A stretch of DNA of 64,000 bases from Paludibacteraceae bacterium. Its GTDB lineage: Bacteria > Bacteroidota > Bacteroidia > Bacteroidales > Paludibacteraceae. Below are positions 1-9,231 of the stretch, one piece after another. Below the pieces are notes generated by a model. That model did no database searches. It had not been told where the DNA came from and was given only the letters and a program-made list of their open reading frames with translations. The position numbers were made by a program, and so were the translations under genes. The stretch lies in NCBI GenBank assembly GCA_017556705.1, contig JAFYMG010000016.1, positions 124,001 through 188,000 of the forward strand, in the 5' to 3' direction. The number at the start of each line of letters is the position of its first letter. Position 1 is the first letter of the stretch.

Positions 1-1
1 T

Positions 2-808
2 ACGCCAATTAACCCAGAAAGAGCTGATATTTGTTTAGAGTCAGCTGATGAGCGCGCTGTATTCTTCCAAGGGCAAGATTTTGGTACTTCGGCTAATGTA
101 TATATGTGGATTAGGGGTACATCAAATGCACTAGTAGGTAATTGGCCAGGTAGTGCGGCTACATACTTAGGCGATGGAAAGTTTAAGTTTGTAATTCCTT
201 CCTCTGTGAATAGTGATCCTTCTTCATGGATGATTATATGGAGCGGTAATGGTAAGCAAACAGCTGACCTTAGTTTCACGATGCGTGGTCTTTATAATTT
301 CAATGGCTGCGAAACTAGGGTGACAACTCTTTGTGATGGTGGAGATACGGGGGAAGATCCGAATCCTGATAATCCGAATCAAGATGATTCACAATCTATT
401 ACGGTCAAAGCCAAAATACCTCCTCATTGGACAGATATTATCTATGCATGGGTATGGGGAGATGGCCTAACCGATCATTGGGCCATACCTACGCAAGATG
501 GCGATTGGTATGTGGTCACTGAGAAAGTACCTACGATGAATATCATTTTTGTAAATGGTACTAATTGGAATGGTAGTGCTAATCAAACGGAGGATATGAA
601 ATTTTCTACAGATGCTTGTATCCAGTTGACTCAGTCTGGTGATCAAAAAGCCAAATATGTGATCGTTGATTGTGATGCTGCAACAAGTATAGAAGATATG
701 TTGGTCAATAATGATTTCCCTCGCAAGCGCTTAATCGATGGTGCGTTGTACCTGTTTATGTCCGACGGATCAGTGTATGATGTCAGAGGTAATTTGGTAG
801 ATAGATAA
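2..808 (+). CDS. C-terminal part of a secreted protein with two starch-binding-like modules (5' truncated)
   Basis: The frame is open from the first bases of the window, so the N-terminus and any catalytic domain lie outside it. Two modules are visible. The first has a VYMWIRG start, a NWPGS segment and KQTADLSF, the pattern of CBM26-type starch-binding modules found at the end of Bacteroidota alpha-amylases. After a Pro/Asn/Asp linker (PNPDNPNQDD) comes a second module starting KIPPHWTDIIYAWVW. The last 28 residues contain DGALYLFMSDGSVYDVRGN, a tail also seen on the subtilase at 24.6 kb and the secreted protein at 45 kb. Most likely the end of a GH13-type amylase or another secreted glycan-binding protein; the enzyme class is an inference. 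A bidirectional hairpin terminator follows directly. Confidence 0.6.
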   Translation, partial: TPINPERADICLESADERAVFFQGQDFGTSANVYMWIRGTSNALVGNWPGSAATYLGDGKFKFVIPSSVNSDPSSWMIIWSGNGKQTADLSFTMRGLYNFNGCETRVTTLCDGGDTGEDPNPDNPNQDDSQSITVKAKIPPHWTDIIYAWVWGDGLTDHWAIPTQDGDWYVVTEKVPTMNIIFVNGTNWNGSANQTEDMKFSTDACIQLTQSGDQKAKYVIVDCDAATSIEDMLVNNDFPRKRLIDGALYLFMSDGSVYDVRGNLVDR

Positions 809-830
809 AATCTGATTGACATCAATAAGA

Positions 831-862
831 AAAAGAGTAGCTTTTCTAAAGCTACTCTTTTT
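831..862. terminator. Bidirectional intrinsic terminator
   Basis: A perfect 13-bp stem (AAAGAGTAGCTTT at 832-844 and its complement at 848-860) has a TCT loop and A/T runs on both sides. It ends the starch-binding protein gene on the plus strand and overlaps the last three codons and stop of the minus-strand PCMD gene, serving both convergent genes. Confidence 0.85.
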
Positions 863-1808
863 CATATACAAATCTCAAATTGTCCACCCATAGGGTATTA
901 CCCTCGCAGGCTCGAAAGACGCCTGCATTGCTGGATGAGATATACATCACGATGTGCGTGGGGGTGTCCAAACTCCATCCTACTTCTTCTATTTTCACCA
1001 TCTTACCCTTTGAGTTGCGCGCCATCATATCCACTTGGTTCAAATCCTCATATGCTTTGAAGTCCTCCGATTCTGTGATCAATCCATAGCGAATAGGTAT
1101 CTCGTGATTGTTTACCCATTCTGGGATGGTTTCGCATATACGTTCGTATGCCGTACCTACACGGCGGGCATAAATCTTGCCTGTCTCCGCATCTTCCCAG
1201 CGGTGTTGCAAGTAGATATACACCACAGCGCAATCATGCCCCGCAATTGTGTCTGGTTTGTTCTTTTCTGTGGAAATAATAGGCTTTTCTGCGGATATCT
1301 TCGCCTTATAATCCAACATCAATGCTACGGGTTCTTTCGTAAATGGCACTCCAAACTCTGTGGCGGTGTAAGGTCTGCTTTTTGCTGTAATACCGAGGGG
1401 TTCAAGCGCTTGCCCCATATATATAGTACCTGATACCATGGCATAGATATCGCCTATATTCACATGTGTCAGCACATTCTGCATCTTGCAGCAATAGCCA
1501 TAACCACGACGTTCGGGAACTACCGAAGATTCTATACCCGTCTCAATGCCCATAAACTTGGCATATGTAGCACTACATCCCCACGGATTACCCTCCGCAG
1601 GGATATAGGCTTTATTTTCTCGAATAGTATCGGTAGGTGCAAGGGCATATAGGGTTTTGGTCTTGCCTCCAAGCAGTTTGCTCTCTTTGATATAGCGCAC
1701 TTGCCATTGGTCCATATCGCCATATGGAATAGGCTCTGTCCAGCGTTGCTGAGCCAGTAGAGCATTGCCCATAGCCAATATCCCGAATACGATTAGCAGT
1801 CTTCTCAT
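852..1808 (-). CDS. Secreted PCMD-domain protein (putative carbohydrate metabolism domain)
   Basis: 318 residues with a signal peptide (hydrophobic [20 protein letters not shown], likely cleaved after Ala-Gln). The body resembles the PCMD family of Bacteroidota surface or periplasmic proteins: WQVRYIKES near the start, [23 protein letters not shown] with a Cys pair, and a C-terminal [11 protein letters not shown] strand. The family is usually linked to glycan loci but has no established activity. It is the last gene of the operon that starts at 5.83 kb, and its ATG overlaps the stop of deoD by four bases (ATGA), so translational coupling is likely. Family call from remembered motif pattern only. 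Confidence 0.6.
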   Translation of the reverse strand: MRRLLIVFGILAMGNALLAQQRWTEPIPYGDMDQWQVRYIKESKLLGGKTKTLYALAPTDTIRENKAYIPAEGNPWGCSATYAKFMGIETGIESSVVPERRGYGYCCKMQNVLTHVNIGDIYAMVSGTIYMGQALEPLGITAKSRPYTATEFGVPFTKEPVALMLDYKAKISAEKPIISTEKNKPDTIAGHDCAVVYIYLQHRWEDAETGKIYARRVGTAYERICETIPEWVNNHEIPIRYGLITESEDFKAYEDLNQVDMMARNSKGKMVKIEEVGWSLDTPTHIVMYISSSNAGVFRACEGNTLWVDNLRFVYEKE

Positions 1809-2512
1809 AACAGGCTAAATGCCACGTCCATCATATGGGTAAAACTATTCTGACGTTGCTCAGCAGTAGTCGCTTCACCTGTTAGGATGTTGTCGGATAC
1901 AGTGCAGATTACCAATGCTTTATTACCACTGCGGGCTGCGTTCATATACAGTGCAGGTGCTTCCATCTCCACTGCCAAAACGCCCATATTCATCCATTTG
2001 TCGTTGTGGGCATTTTCGGTGTAGAATGTATCGGATGAGAAGACGTTACCCACCTTGTAGTTGTATCCAAACTTCTCCGCTGCTTCGGCTGCACGACGGC
2101 ATAGATCGAAGTCTGCGATAGGTGCATAGGTGCCAGGCAACTCGTATTGTGCCGCATAATTGCTGTTGGTGCAAGCACCCATAGCGATTACCAAGTCGCC
2201 GACATTCAAATCTTTGTGAATGCTACCTGCGCTACCCACACGGATAATGGTTTTCACACCGTAGAAATTATACAACTCGTAGGTATAGATACCGATAGAT
2301 GGAATACCCATACCATGTCCCATAACGCTGACAGGCTTGCCGTTGTGTGTGCCTGTAAAGCCGAGCATACCGCGTACATTATTGAATTGCACTGGGTTGT
2401 CCAAATATTTCTCTGCCATCATCTTTGCACGCAAAGGATCACCTGCCATGATGACTGTCTCGGCAATTTCGCCGTACTGTGCCCCAATATGGGGAGTAGG
2501 TGTCTGTTTCAT
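1805..2512 (-). CDS. deoD: Purine nucleoside phosphorylase (DeoD type)
   Basis: Catalyses phosphorolysis of purine (deoxy)nucleosides to base plus (deoxy)ribose-1-phosphate in the cytosol, for salvage. The 235-residue length and sequence follow the hexameric bacterial type: TPHIGA at the N-terminus, GDPLRAK phosphate-binding segment, [29 protein letters not shown], then VEMEAP (about 181-186) and CTVSDN carrying the catalytic Asp. I start at ATG 2512 ([10 protein letters not shown]) rather than an in-frame TTG nine bases upstream. It overlaps the PCMD gene by four bases and lies about 80 bases below gcvT, separated by a palindromic repeat. Very secure. Confidence 0.95.
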   Translation of the reverse strand: MKQTPTPHIGAQYGEIAETVIMAGDPLRAKMMAEKYLDNPVQFNNVRGMLGFTGTHNGKPVSVMGHGMGIPSIGIYTYELYNFYGVKTIIRVGSAGSIHKDLNVGDLVIAMGACTNSNYAAQYELPGTYAPIADFDLCRRAAEAAEKFGYNYKVGNVFSSDTFYTENAHNDKWMNMGVLAVEMEAPALYMNAARSGNKALVICTVSDNILTGEATTAEQRQNSFTHMMDVAFSLL

Positions 2513-2546
2513 AATTTTCAAATTTTAATTGTTAATACTTTCTCTC

Positions 2547-2592
2547 GCCCCTAAACAGTAGCGAAGCGTCCCCTAAACTGCAGCCATGCTGC
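2547..2592 (-). repeat. Interspersed palindromic module (intergenic copy)
   Basis: Between gcvT and deoD. On the minus strand: a GCAGC/GCTGC hairpin, then GTTTAGGG, GACGCTTCGCTAC, then a second GTTTAGGG. The word-hairpin-word plan is the same as the copies inside iorA (14.58 and 15.24 kb) and the ABC-F gene (52.99 kb), and the GACGCTTCGCTAC core recurs at 9.54 and 11.64 kb. Confidence 0.7.
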
Positions 2593-3660
2593 TTACACAA
2601 TTTTCGCTGGGATGAGTTTCTCGCGAATTTTCACATAGATAATGGTCTCTTTCTTCGCAAAAGCGGTCTTCACATATCCCATGCCTACGCCTACTTTGGT
2701 TGTTGGTAGCATGATACCACTGGTCACATTACCAATCTTGTTGCCCTCGGCATCACAGATCTCGTAGCCACAACGTGGGATAGCACGCTCTTGGCACTCG
2801 AAGTGAACCAATTTGCGCTTCACGCCCTCCGCTTTTTGCTGGAGCAAGAACTCCTTGTCAATAAAGTCCTTGGCATCGAACTTGGTGATCCAACCTAGTC
2901 CTGCTTCCAATGGAGAGGTTGTATCATCGATGTCATGACCATACAGGCAGTACCATTTCTCCAGACGCAAACTATCGCGTGCGCCCAATCCTATAGGAGC
3001 CAATCCAAATGGTTTACCTACCTCGAAAAGAGCATCCCAAATCTGTTGGCTATGCTCTTTTGGGAAATACAACTCAAAGCCACCTGCGCCCGTATAGCCT
3101 GTATTACTGAGGATTACGCCTTGCACGCCTGCGAACGACCACTCGCGAAATGCGTAGTATGGAATCGCACTCAAATCTGCGTCGGTCAAGAGTTGAAGCA
3201 TCTCGGTTGCCTTTGGCCCTTGCACTGCCAATTGACCGTAGCGGTCGCTGGCGTTCTCCAGTTGTACACCGAAAGTGTTGTGCTCATTGACCCAAGCCCA
3301 GTCCTTGTCGATGTTGCCTGCGTTCACCACGAGCAGGTATTTGGTGGTAGAATATTTGTAGATAATCAGGTCGTCCACGATACCACCTTTGCCGTTAGGG
3401 AAACAGGTGTATTGTGCCTTGCCTGCCTCGAGTTTGCTCACGTCGTTGGTGGTGATATATTGCAGAAAATCAAGGGCTTTCTCGCCTTTTACCCAAAACT
3501 CGCCCATGTGGCTCACATCAAACACGCCCACGCCTTCGCGCACGATCATATGTTCTTGATTGATACCCGTAGGGTATTGGATAGGCATATTAAAGCCCGC
3601 AAAATCGGCCATCTTCGCTCCTAGAGCGATATGGATATCGGTAAATGGTGTTGTTTTCAT
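2593..3660 (-). CDS. gcvT: Aminomethyltransferase, glycine cleavage system T protein
   Basis: Transfers the methylene group from the aminomethyl-lipoyl arm of H protein to tetrahydrofolate, releasing ammonia. 355 residues, normal length. Visible landmarks: [20 protein letters not shown] near the start, FDVSHMGE (about 48-54), [11 protein letters not shown] with the folate-site Asp at about 96-97, [14 protein letters not shown], and [18 protein letters not shown]. The other glycine cleavage genes are not adjacent; glyA (23.2 kb) and a lipoate ligase (52 kb) in this window serve the same pathway. It lies between pepT (43-base gap) and deoD in the minus operon. Secure. Confidence 0.96.
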   Translation of the reverse strand: MKTTPFTDIHIALGAKMADFAGFNMPIQYPTGINQEHMIVREGVGVFDVSHMGEFWVKGEKALDFLQYITTNDVSKLEAGKAQYTCFPNGKGGIVDDLIIYKYSTTKYLLVVNAGNIDKDWAWVNEHNTFGVQLENASDRYGQLAVQGPKATEMLQLLTDADLSAIPYYAFREWSFAGVQGVILSNTGYTGAGGFELYFPKEHSQQIWDALFEVGKPFGLAPIGLGARDSLRLEKWYCLYGHDIDDTTSPLEAGLGWITKFDAKDFIDKEFLLQQKAEGVKRKLVHFECQERAIPRCGYEICDAEGNKIGNVTSGIMLPTTKVGVGMGYVKTAFAKKETIIYVKIREKLIPAKIV

Positions 3661-3670
3661 ATATTCTCGC

Positions 3671-3696
3671 CTTTAAACTCTAAACACTAAACTATC
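3671..3696. repeat. Short tandem-word spacer (CTCTAAACACTAAACT)
   Basis: The pepT-gcvT gap is filled by TTTAAACTCTAAACACTAAACT. A longer version of the same word fills the yigZ-coaD gap at 21.48 kb, and CTCTAAAC is also the flanking word of the palindromic modules. Confidence 0.5.
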
Positions 3697-3703
3697 TTGC
3701 AAA

Positions 3704-4915
3704 TCAAGCTTTAGCAACGATTTGCAAGATTACTTGCATCGCTTTCTCCATCGATGGGATAGGCAAGTACTCAAATCTGCTGTGGAAGTTGACGCCACCA
3801 GCGAAGATGTTTGGACATGGCAGTCCCTCGAATGAGAGGCGTGCGCCGTCTGTTCCACCGCGGATAGGTTGTACCTTAGGGGTAACGCCTACCTCCTTCA
3901 TCGCTTCCTCTACGAGGGTAACGATATGCATCACAGGTTCTACTTTCTCGCGCATATTGTAGTACTGATCGCGCAATTCTACCTCCACGGTGCCCTCGCC
4001 ATACTCTTGGTTGATCTTGCGTACCAAGTGCTCAATCTCGCGTTTGCGGCTCTCAAAGCGTGCGCGGTCGTGGTCGCGGATGATATATTGCAAGGTCGTC
4101 TCCTCCACGGTGCCGTTCATGGCGATGAGGTGGTAGAATCCCTCGTAGCCCTGCGTGTGCTCTGGGGTCTCCCAACGAGGCAACATGCTCGCCAACTGGT
4201 TGGCAATACGCATCGAGTTGATCATCTTGTGGTAGCCATAGCCTGGGTGCACATTCACGCCATGTACACGGATCTTGCAGCCAGCCGCGTTGAAGTTCTC
4301 GTATTCCAACTCGCCCACGGCACCACCGTCCATGGTGTAGGCGAAGTCGCAACCGAACTTCTCCACATCAAAGTGGTCGGCACCTTGACCAATCTCCTCG
4401 TCTGGAGTAAAGCCCACGCGAATCTTACCATGTTGAATCTCAGGGTGTTGAATCAAATACTCGCATGCGGTCACGATCTCTGCCAAGCCTGCTTTGTCAT
4501 CTGCGCCGAGCAAGGTAGTACCATCGGTTACGATGATATCTTGCCCCTTGTAGTCGAGTATCTCTGGGTATTTCGCTACTTCGAAGACGATGTTTTTCTC
4601 CTCGTTGAGTACGATGTTTTGGCCGTCGTAGTTGCTTACGATTCGCGCTTTCACATTCTTGCCGCTGGCATCAGGTGCGGTGTCCATATGAGCGATAAAG
4701 CCGATGGTAGGCTTGCCTTCTGTATTAGCGGGTAGGGTAGCCATCACATAGCCATTCTCGTCCAATGTAACCTCTTGCATACCAATCTCTTTGAGCTCTG
4801 CAGCAAGATACTTAGCAAATTCCATCTGCCCTGGAGTAGAGGGTGTCATGTTGGTCTCTTCATCCGATGTGGTGCAGAAACTCACATACTTTAGAAATCT
4901 TTCTGTAATATTCAT
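3704..4915 (-). CDS. pepT: Peptidase T (tripeptide aminopeptidase, M20B)
   Basis: A dizinc cytosolic exopeptidase that removes the N-terminal residue from tripeptides. 403 residues, typical. Metal and catalytic landmarks are in order: IAHMDTAPD (His about 76, Asp 78), [12 protein letters not shown] (Asp about 139-140), PDEEIGQGA (catalytic Glu about 173, ligand Glu 174), [24 protein letters not shown] in the dimerisation lid, and [19 protein letters not shown] near the end. The start overlaps the stop of the upstream dehydrogenase by four bases. Together with the secreted C1B, S8 and S41 peptidases nearby it suggests active peptide use. Confidence 0.96.
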   Translation of the reverse strand: MNITERFLKYVSFCTTSDEETNMTPSTPGQMEFAKYLAAELKEIGMQEVTLDENGYVMATLPANTEGKPTIGFIAHMDTAPDASGKNVKARIVSNYDGQNIVLNEEKNIVFEVAKYPEILDYKGQDIIVTDGTTLLGADDKAGLAEIVTACEYLIQHPEIQHGKIRVGFTPDEEIGQGADHFDVEKFGCDFAYTMDGGAVGELEYENFNAAGCKIRVHGVNVHPGYGYHKMINSMRIANQLASMLPRWETPEHTQGYEGFYHLIAMNGTVEETTLQYIIRDHDRARFESRKREIEHLVRKINQEYGEGTVEVELRDQYYNMREKVEPVMHIVTLVEEAMKEVGVTPKVQPIRGGTDGARLSFEGLPCPNIFAGGVNFHSRFEYLPIPSMEKAMQVILQIVAKA

Positions 4916-5829
4916 AGTACTATATTCATTTTATCTATTTCGTTGTTTTCCCATGCGAGGATATTGTCGCAAACATTCTCGCACATGGCGATGCGTCCTT
5001 CCCAAGTACCTGTTCCGGTATGAGGAGAGAGAACTACATTATCCAATGTCAGCAGTTCGTGATGAATCTTAGGCTCGTGCTCATATACATCCATCGCAGC
5101 CCCTGCTATCACACCCGCTTTGAGAGCTAGCACCAAAGCTTCTTCATCCACATGCGCGCCGCGCGCGGTATTGATAAGGTAAGCCGTATTCTTCATCATT
5201 TGCAACTCTCGCTCTCCGATCAAGTGCTTCACCTCTGGCGTATAGGGTAGGTTAAGGCTGACAAAGTCTGAGGTTTCCAACAGTTCCTCTAAACTTATAT
5301 ACTTAGCCTCATAGCCTAATTGCCTTATCATCTCATCGCCTAACGGCTTGCGATTATAGTATACAATACGCATGCCGCTGGCTACTGCTCTGCGTGCCAA
5401 TGCCTGTCCGATGCGCCCCATACCAATGATACCTAAGGTCTTACCATACAACGAGTGGCTGAGGTTGTTCATCACCCCAAAGGGTTCTGCTTTTCCTTCT
5501 CTGAGTTTACGATCGAATTCAGCGGTACGTCGTGCTACATCATGCATGAGGGCAAAGGCCAACTCGGCTGTCGGTTCGATGACGGGTTGTGGGGTATTGG
5601 TCACACGAATACCGCGTTCGCGACATGCCTCGAGGTCGATATTGTTGAAGCCCACACCGAAGTTGGTCACCAATTTGAGGTGAGGTGCCGACATAATCAT
5701 CTCACGCGTCACAGGTTTGTCAAAGGTGCTGACGAGCACTTCTGCCTCCTCTAGTGGCGCATATAGAGTATGTAGCTCCAATCGAGCAAATCCTTCTGCG
5801 GGTAATGATGTGGTGAATGCGATTTTCAT
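4912..5829 (-). CDS. D-isomer-specific 2-hydroxyacid dehydrogenase
   Basis: NAD-dependent oxidoreductase interconverting a 2-oxoacid and a D-2-hydroxyacid; the substrate cannot be read from sequence. 305 residues from the ATG at 5829 ([10 protein letters not shown]). A longer in-frame extension upstream would cross its own promoter and encodes an unlikely Phe/Tyr/Cys-rich stretch, so I reject it. Rossmann motif GMGRIG at about 136-141, catalytic Arg in [10 protein letters not shown] (about 223), the acidic DVYEHEP segment and His in SPHTGTG (about 270). First gene of the operon running to the PCMD gene; a clear promoter lies just upstream with a leader of only about 15 bases. Related to glyoxylate/hydroxypyruvate-type enzymes. 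Confidence 0.88.
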   Translation of the reverse strand: MKIAFTTSLPAEGFARLELHTLYAPLEEAEVLVSTFDKPVTREMIMSAPHLKLVTNFGVGFNNIDLEACRERGIRVTNTPQPVIEPTAELAFALMHDVARRTAEFDRKLREGKAEPFGVMNNLSHSLYGKTLGIIGMGRIGQALARRAVASGMRIVYYNRKPLGDEMIRQLGYEAKYISLEELLETSDFVSLNLPYTPEVKHLIGERELQMMKNTAYLINTARGAHVDEEALVLALKAGVIAGAAMDVYEHEPKIHHELLTLDNVVLSPHTGTGTWEGRIAMCENVCDNILAWENNEIDKMNIVL

Positions 5830-5850
5830 GTATGATACAAAATATTTCTG

Positions 5851-5882
5851 CAAAAGTACGAATATTTTTGCAAATATGCAAA
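5851..5882 (-). promoter_or_regulatory. Bacteroidota housekeeping promoter of the dehydrogenase-pepT-gcvT-deoD operon
   Basis: On the minus strand TTTG (5882-5879), a 20-base spacer, then TACTTTTG (5858-5851), matching the TTTG/TAnnTTTG pattern. The start codon is 21 bases past the -7 box. Confidence 0.8.
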
Positions 5883-5891
5883 TATATGTAC

Positions 5892-5928
5892 AAAAAAAGT
5901 GTGCCAAATCCTTTTTGACACACTTTTT
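5892..5928 (-). terminator. Intrinsic terminator of the aldo/keto reductase gene
   Basis: The 10-bp stem AAAAAGTGTG/CACACTTTTT (5894-5903 with 5919-5928) is followed on the minus strand by a run of seven T. Its loop region reads GTGTCAAAAAGGATTTGGCAC, strikingly close to the loop of the hairpin upstream of dnaK (11.57-11.60 kb). The next operon's promoter begins ten bases beyond it. Confidence 0.75.
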
Positions 5929-5935
5929 CTAGGAA

Positions 5936-5968
5936 TACTCATCACTCATAGTTCATCACTCATCACTA
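5936..5968. repeat. Short tandem-word spacer (ACTCATCACTCATAGTTCATC)
   Basis: Four to five imperfect copies of an ACTCATC-type word in the 3' region of the aldo/keto reductase gene. The reverse complement of the same word (ACTATGAGTGATAAGTGATG) lies at about 9329-9350. Confidence 0.5.
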
Positions 5969-5985
5969 AGGATAAAGGCTTGTCT

Positions 5986-6930
5986 CTAGCCTATGGTCTT
6001 TATTAATTCCATCTCTTCTGCTGTGAATTGGATGTTGCTGATTGCCTGCAAGTTATCATCTAATTGCTTTACGCTGCTTGCACCTACGATTACGCTGGTC
6101 ACATCTTGAGCCAAAAGCCATGATATGGCCATCTGTGCCAATGTTTGTCCGCGCTCTGCGGCGATAGCTCCTAGGCGTTTTGCGCGTGCCACAGCTTCAT
6201 CAGTTATTTGCTCAGGACGGAGGAACACATTCTTGCTTGCGCGACTGCCAGCAGGGATACCATTCAGATAGCGATCGGTCAATAGACCTTGTGCCAGAGG
6301 CGAGAAGCAGATAAAGCCCGAACCATTCTCTTGCGCCACAGGTAAGTTCTCGTGCAAGGTCTCTGGGAAGATGATATTGGCCTTGTATTGACTAATCACG
6401 CATGGCACATGTGCCGCACGCAGATAGTCGTATGCTTCTTTCTGTTTATCAGCAGGATAGTTGCTGATACCCACATACAATGCTTTGCCGGCGCGCACAA
6501 TGTCCACGAGCGCTTGCATGGTCTCTTCGACAGGTGTCTGTGGGTCGTAGCGGTGCGAATAGAAGATGTCGAAATACTCCAATCCTGTGCGCTTCAGACT
6601 CTGGTCGCACGATGCAATCATATACTTGCGCGAACCGCCATTGCCATAAGGACCATCCCAACCCCAGTAACCTGCTTTGGAGGAGATGATCATCTCATCG
6701 CGATGACTTGCAAGATCCTCACGCAATACGCGACCGAAGGTCATCTCTGCGGTGCCTGGTGCAGGACCGTAGTTATTTGCAATATCAAAATGAGTAACGC
6801 CGTTTTCCCATGCGTGGAGCAGCATGGCGCGTGCTACATCTGCAGGATCTTCGCTGCCGAAGTTATGCCATAATCCGAGTGATACAAGTGGCAGTTGCAA
6901 GCCACTCTTGCCAGAAAATCGATAATCCAT
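5986..6930 (-). CDS. Aldo/keto reductase (YghZ-like)
   Basis: NADPH-dependent reductase of aldehydes with a TIM-barrel fold; YghZ of E. coli acts on L-glyceraldehyde-3-phosphate and methylglyoxal. 314 residues. The catalytic tetrad is visible: Asp about 49 and Tyr about 54 (FDIANNYGPAPG), Lys about 85 (SSKAGYW), His about 126 (YSHRYDP). YGNGGSRKYMIASCDQSLKRTGLEYFDIFY and FSPLAQGLLTDRYL are typical of the YghZ/Gpr branch. Monocistronic: its own promoter upstream and an intrinsic terminator downstream. The exact substrate is unknown. Confidence 0.9.
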   Translation of the reverse strand: MDYRFSGKSGLQLPLVSLGLWHNFGSEDPADVARAMLLHAWENGVTHFDIANNYGPAPGTAEMTFGRVLREDLASHRDEMIISSKAGYWGWDGPYGNGGSRKYMIASCDQSLKRTGLEYFDIFYSHRYDPQTPVEETMQALVDIVRAGKALYVGISNYPADKQKEAYDYLRAAHVPCVISQYKANIIFPETLHENLPVAQENGSGFICFSPLAQGLLTDRYLNGIPAGSRASKNVFLRPEQITDEAVARAKRLGAIAAERGQTLAQMAISWLLAQDVTSVIVGASSVKQLDDNLQAISNIQFTAEEMELIKTIG

Positions 6931-6967
6931 AATAAAATAGGTATTAGTTCGTTGTATTATTTGTCTG

Positions 6968-6998
6968 CAAAGATACTGCTATTTTTTGAGGTGTGCAA
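6968..6998 (-). promoter_or_regulatory. Promoter of the aldo/keto reductase
   Basis: TTG (6998-6996), a 20-base spacer and TATCTTTG (6975-6968) on the minus strand; the start codon lies 37 bases past the -7 box. Confidence 0.8.
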
Positions 6999-7056
6999 TA
7001 AAAACACTGATTTCAATAGGATTCATAAATTAAAAATATGTAAAATGGCATTTTTA

Positions 7057-7088
7057 TTTGCATAATCAAAAAAAATATAGTACTTTTG
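7057..7088 (+). promoter_or_regulatory. Promoter of the structured RNA and possibly the sulfatase gene
   Basis: TTTG (7057-7060), a 20-base spacer, TACTTTTG (7081-7088): an exact match to the Bacteroidota pattern, about 270 bases before the next start codon. No second promoter is visible nearer the gene. Confidence 0.8.
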
Positions 7089-7090
7089 CA

Positions 7091-7340
7091 GACACTTTAG
7101 CTTCGAAGTGTCGGGGCTATACAAAAGGACATATTAACATAGCATTACTATTATTCGTGTTCAAAAAAGCGTCGGAAACTATTTTGAATTAAAACGAGTA
7201 ATCGTATTTTGGGGCGTTTGCGTCCTAAACCAAAGTAATGGTAATAATTCATACCTATAGGTGTGAATTTATCTACTTTGGTGAAGGTTTGCAATCCGAC
7301 GCTTTTCCTGAATACGAATAGGTAAATTCCACCTTTTTTC
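7091..7340 (+). ncRNA. Candidate structured RNA (stand-alone ncRNA or long 5' leader)
   Basis: Directly downstream of a strong promoter and free of any convincing reading frame. It folds well by eye. A 5' hairpin GACACTT/AAGTGTC (7091-7097 with 7106-7112) and GCTAT/ATAGC (7116-7120 with 7139-7143) precede a long closing helix: 7153-7175 pairs with 7296-7319 over 22 pairs broken only by one small internal loop. Inside it are a hairpin at 7191-7210, GGGCG/CGTCC with a TTTG loop (7212-7225), and a two-part arm, CCAAAGTA/TACTTTGG (7230-7237 with 7274-7281) topped by a 10-bp stem (7246-7255 with 7260-7269). A weak AGGT/ACCT hairpin and T6 (about 7319-7339) could end it. 6S-like RNA (including the Bacteroidales-1 class) is one possibility; a regulated leader of the sulfatase gene is the other. 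Confidence 0.65.
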
Positions 7341-7356
7341 GTTTTGGATTGATAGT

Positions 7357-9231
7357 ATGCTCATAATACTATCAATCATGTTTCAAAAAATTCAGTCTTA
7401 TTTATCGCAAGGAAACCGCACACAATGGTGTGTTTTTATTGTATTAGCATTAATTATCTTTATTAAGTGTGTTCTTTTTCATTGGTTCTGTTTCCATTCT
7501 ATATTGATTTCAAGCCTATGGAAAGAGCCATTCGATTTTTTTGCGTTTTGGCTACCGAAGATAAATATTGCGATATTCTTAGCCTCTTTTATTTTTATAT
7601 TTCCTAAGAAGTGGTGGACATTTGTAATGGCACTATTTATAGATTTATGGTGCATATCAAATTTGATATATTTTCGTGCTAATGAATTACTGATTGCTTG
7701 TGAAAGTATCATGATGACCACAAATCTAAGAGGCTTTGAGGGCTCCATTACTATGTATTGGAATTTTCAATGTACATCTTTCTTGATCCAAACATTTCTA
7801 TATGGTTTTATCTTATATTTTATTCCTAAATTAAGTTCACGCAAAATTTATATATGGGTTTCTATGTTTCTTTTGGTATGCTTATTGCGTATTTCTACAC
7901 AAATATGCAGATATTACTATGCTGATAAATTAGGATTTGTTATGGAACATGTTCTTAATTTAGATAGGAAATCATACATAAAAAATATTTTTCCATATAG
8001 AGAAGTAGTGGCGGGTATTAAAGAAGGAGTACACTTTACTGGTAGCGTATTGAAAGGAGGTGGAGAAAATGACCCCCACTATATGCGTTACCACTCTATA
8101 ATAACTTATTTTCCAAAAATATTTATATCATATATTACAGAGCAAAAAACATTAAACGAATTCCAAAAAATGGGAGAAGGGATAGATTTACAGCAGATTG
8201 ATAAAATGGAAGTATTTATTCAAAACAAAAATACTGAATATGAAATAATTCCGAAAACTAATCTCATTGTTTTGATTGTAGAAAGTTTTGAAGATTGGTT
8301 AATAGAAACTACGGATGAAAATAATCAATTGGTTATGCCATATATTAATCATTTTGTGACTGAAAAAGCTAATGTGTATTGTAATAAGATCAAATCACAA
8401 GTACGAGAAGGTGTCAGTGGGGATGGACAAATGATTATCAATACAGGTATTCTTCCACTTGATAGAGGCTCTGCAGCACTTCTTTTTGGAAACAATACAT
8501 ATCCAAATTGGGCTCATCTTTTCGAATACTCAACTACCATTTATTCTGGTTGTGGGAGTGAATGGAATCAAGATGCTATGACGGCTCGTTATAGTTATCA
8601 ATCTCAAATAAATCCCAAAAATGGAAGATGGGAAGATGAAGAAACGATGAATAATTTATTAGCATGGATAGATACCATATCTAAGGAATCTTTTGCATGC
8701 CAAACTATTACAGTATCCACTCATACACCATTTGTTCATCATTATTCAAATTTGAAATTTTCGAAGGAAATACCTCGTGATTTGCAAAAATATATAAATT
8801 GTTTCCACTATACTGATAGTTGTATTGGAATAGCATTGCAAGAGTTAGAAAAAATGGGTGTATTGGATAATACTACGATTGTTTTTACGGGAGATCATAC
8901 AATATTTAAGAAGAATCAATTGCAAGAGTATAAACAATATATTGCAAAGAATAATTTACCTATGAATACAGATGAAAATTATGTTCCATTAATTATATAT
9001 TCGCCTAATATTGAGGGGAATATATGTATCACAGATACTTGTTACCAGATGGATATTTATCCAACCATTTTACATTTAATTGGTTGTGAAGATTATTATT
9101 GGAAAGGTTTTGGTGTAAATCTTTTGGATTCTGTAGCTCGAAACAATCGTCCAATTACAGAAAGAGAAGCTTATGAATTATCTGATAAATTGATAAGAAG
9201 CAATTATTTTAGTTCTTTTTCGGATCAATAA
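7357..9231 (+). CDS. Membrane-anchored sulfatase-fold transferase, LTA synthase-like
   Basis: 624 residues: about five N-terminal membrane segments (residues about 20-200) and an extracytoplasmic alkaline-phosphatase-fold domain from about 300. Landmarks of the LtaS/OpgB/Eptlike group are IVLIVESFEDW (Glu309 as metal ligand), VREGVSGDGQM (Ser354 where LtaS has its catalytic Thr), STHTPFVHH and FTGDHT (Asp513, His514). The family transfers phosphoglycerol, phosphoethanolamine or similar groups on the outer face of the inner membrane; the acceptor is unknown here, and Bacteroidota lack classical LTA. An in-frame ATG at 7378 is an alternative start. Base composition is clearly more AT-rich than the flanking genes, which may mean acquisition by transfer. 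Preceded by the structured RNA. Confidence 0.75.
   Translation: MLIILSIMFQKIQSYLSQGNRTQWCVFIVLALIIFIKCVLFHWFCFHSILISSLWKEPFDFFAFWLPKINIAIFLASFIFIFPKKWWTFVMALFIDLWCISNLIYFRANELLIACESIMMTTNLRGFEGSITMYWNFQCTSFLIQTFLYGFILYFIPKLSSRKIYIWVSMFLLVCLLRISTQICRYYYADKLGFVMEHVLNLDRKSYIKNIFPYREVVAGIKEGVHFTGSVLKGGGENDPHYMRYHSIITYFPKIFISYITEQKTLNEFQKMGEGIDLQQIDKMEVFIQNKNTEYEIIPKTNLIVLIVESFEDWLIETTDENNQLVMPYINHFVTEKANVYCNKIKSQVREGVSGDGQMIINTGILPLDRGSAALLFGNNTYPNWAHLFEYSTTIYSGCGSEWNQDAMTARYSYQSQINPKNGRWEDEETMNNLLAWIDTISKESFACQTITVSTHTPFVHHYSNLKFSKEIPRDLQKYINCFHYTDSCIGIALQELEKMGVLDNTTIVFTGDHTIFKKNQLQEYKQYIAKNNLPMNTDENYVPLIIYSPNIEGNICITDTCYQMDIYPTILHLIGCEDYYWKGFGVNLLDSVARNNRPITEREAYELSDKLIRSNYFSSFSDQ

Noticed and set aside
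5829..5907. N-terminal extension of the 2-hydroxyacid dehydrogenase
   Set aside because: It would put the start upstream of the -7 box and encodes a stretch unlike the family; [10 protein letters not shown] is the natural start.
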